This document shows, in pieces, positions 62,601 through 64,000 of a stretch of 64,000 nucleotides of DNA. The translations under genes were made by a program, and so were the position numbers. The first letter of the stretch is position 1, and every line of letters starts with the position of its first letter. Below the pieces are notes generated by a model, which did not search any database, was not told the origin of the DNA, and saw nothing but the letters and a program-made list of their open reading frames with translations. This stretch comes from Tyto alba (lineage: Eukaryota > Chordata > Aves > Strigiformes > Tytonidae): NCBI RefSeq assembly GCF_018691265.1, contig NW_024881316.1:8120819-8184818 (forward strand), given 5' to 3'.

Positions 62601-63654
62601 ATATATATACTTACTACCTCATTACTACTTACTACCTTTCAAAAACGCTTAAATTTATTTTCTCAGATAAATCATTGATTTTTACTCATATTACTGCAGT
62701 GTATAGAAAACAAGGCACCATCCTACTATGAACATAAAGAGATTTCTTATAACTTAATATCAGAATAAATTACAACGTTGTTTTTTGTTTTAGTTTGGTT
62801 TTGTTTTTTTTTTCCTAAAATGCAAAATTGTGGCCGCTGGAAGTCCAAGTATTTCAAGCTTTAAAGATAGAACATGGAAATCATACCCTCTACACAATTA
62901 GAATGGAAGGAACACAAATGCAATGGTATAAAGCAGAAGTTGAAAAAATGCATGGAGGAAAAATAATGTGACCCAAGATTCTACAAAATAAAACAAGTCG
63001 TAAAGAACAACTTCTCCTTAGATATTGGCTTTCTTAGCAAACTTACTTTGCATTTGGCAGTGTGTGTATATACATCCATGCATACACATATATATATGCT
63101 CAAAATCGAATATACACAATAATATTTAGTAGAAGTTTCAGAAGTTCCACATTTCACTGAAAAATTAGTGTGTTCCAAATTAAAAATCTGCCTTGTCATG
63201 TCAAGAAAATTTGAAGTCTAATAGACCATTTATCTTTTTCTGCAGTTTATTAAAAAGTTATTTCTCTACTTATTTCATAGTGGTAAATCCCCAACCAGAA
63301 GAAGAGGGTGCACTCTACAGAGTCAGTTCATACAAGCAGAGGTTCTGGATGCGGATTTTTATCTGCAGTATCTTCTAATTTGACTCTCCTTTTGTTTAGT
63401 TTGCATGTAGGAAGATTACATGAATTCATTATATTACTCTCACAAAGAAAGAATCTGTCTGCATTCTCAATGCACTTGTTCCACTGAAGGCCAATTTTTG
63501 AAACAGGGTATGCCAGGCTCTCTAAATGGCAGCGTACAAAGTGGCTAACATTTGACATTTCTATGTAAGAACAGATCTGTTTGTAGCTAGGCCTGAGTGA
63601 AGCTGTTCGGTTTTGGTTTGTCAAATTTCAGACAATGTCTTGAAGCCTGAGGTT
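59621..63654. other. Non-coding unique sequence with a possible conserved block
   Basis: T runs lie at 60503-60521 and about 60780-60796. The block at about 61480-61830 is repeat-free, less A+T-rich and dense in motif-like words. A (CAA)n-A stretch lies at about 61846-61868. The frame at 63328-63624 (minus, 98 codons) and its plus partner 63193-63378 have no recognised relatives. Confidence 0.5.
60503..60521 (+). repeat. Poly-T tract, 19 bases
   Basis: An uninterrupted T run on the plus strand in unique sequence. Confidence 0.95.
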
Positions 63655-63755
63655 CATCTCACACTGATATAAATCAGCAGTAATCTCCTGATTGCAGTGA
63701 AGTCAGTGGGAGTTCTGACTTCAGCAGAACCAGGATTTTCATCCCACAAGTAATT
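63655..63755. repeat. Ancient amniote interspersed repeat remnant (GACTTCAATGG type)
   Basis: CACACTGATATAAATCAGCA, then GTAATCTCCTGATTGCAGTG, AAGTCAGTGGGAGTTCTGAC and AGAACCAGGATTTTCATCCC. This is collinear with the repeat phrase 'actgatgtaaatcagcagtaactccattgaagtcaatggagtt ... gaatcaggccc', which I know from bird, turtle and crocodile DNA. It is old and diverged, with no coding capacity. Confidence 0.55.
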
Positions 63756-64000
63756 GTTTTGAGACTAATGGTGTTACACTTCCACAGAATTAGCAATGAA
63801 AGACACAAGATCCTGTTTATTTTTAAATTCTATATTAGCAAAATTCTGTGAGAATTATTTTCTTTAAATAATTATATGTTTTCAAAAGTTAAAACCTCTC
63901 TCTGTATCAGCTGAATGAAAGTGAAGAGGAAGATTTAATTTGTTCAAGAAGTGGCTACTTACCTACTCAGTTACATATAATTCATCTTTCTAGAATTCTA
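63756..64000. other. Non-coding unique sequence at window end
   Basis: A+T-rich DNA without a recognisable repeat or coding frame. Confidence 0.6.

Overview
The window is A+T-rich vertebrate nuclear DNA with no gene that I can support. It contains 3' pieces of CR1 retrotransposons ending in the ATTCTGTG-like CR1 tail, long terminal repeats (LTRs) of an ERV group I associate with bird genomes, a worn MIR-type SINE and very old amniote interspersed repeats. It has no Alu, B1 or L1 and a low overall repeat load. That mix points to a bird, probably not a galliform, although the species cannot be fixed from the sequence alone. CR1 also occurs in crocodilians and turtles, but the LTR group and low repeat density favour Aves.

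Layout: 1-10.4 kb is unique DNA with two ancient repeat remnants (about 2.4 and 6.2 kb), one unclassified repeat (about 6.8 kb) and a poly-T tract. A decayed CR1 reverse-transcriptase fragment lies at about 10.5 kb and a MIR-like SINE at 12.7-12.9 kb. From 13 to 23.5 kb there is mostly unique DNA with homopolymers. A near-complete solo LTR with perfect 5-bp target-site duplications is at 23523-24582. A shortened relative lies at 27587-27885 between perfect 6-bp repeats, and a 114-bp internally deleted relative at 39427-39540. Two CR1 3' ends face each other at 33.1 and 34.2 kb. From 40 to 64 kb there is unique DNA with scattered microsatellites, including a pure 31-unit TTA array at 59.2 kb. 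The same stretch holds several less A+T-rich blocks that could be conserved non-coding elements, and another ancient repeat at 63.7 kb.

No open frame resembles a protein I recognise. The longest (187 codons, minus strand) lies wholly inside the solo LTR and is a by-product of its internal tandem repeats. The window is therefore intergenic or lies in a very long intron. All nine uninterrupted mononucleotide A/T runs of 19 or more are T on the plus strand and none is A. This is weak evidence for an intron of a plus-strand gene. The elements do not form a pathway or operon. The window records successive transposon insertions in a non-coding region.
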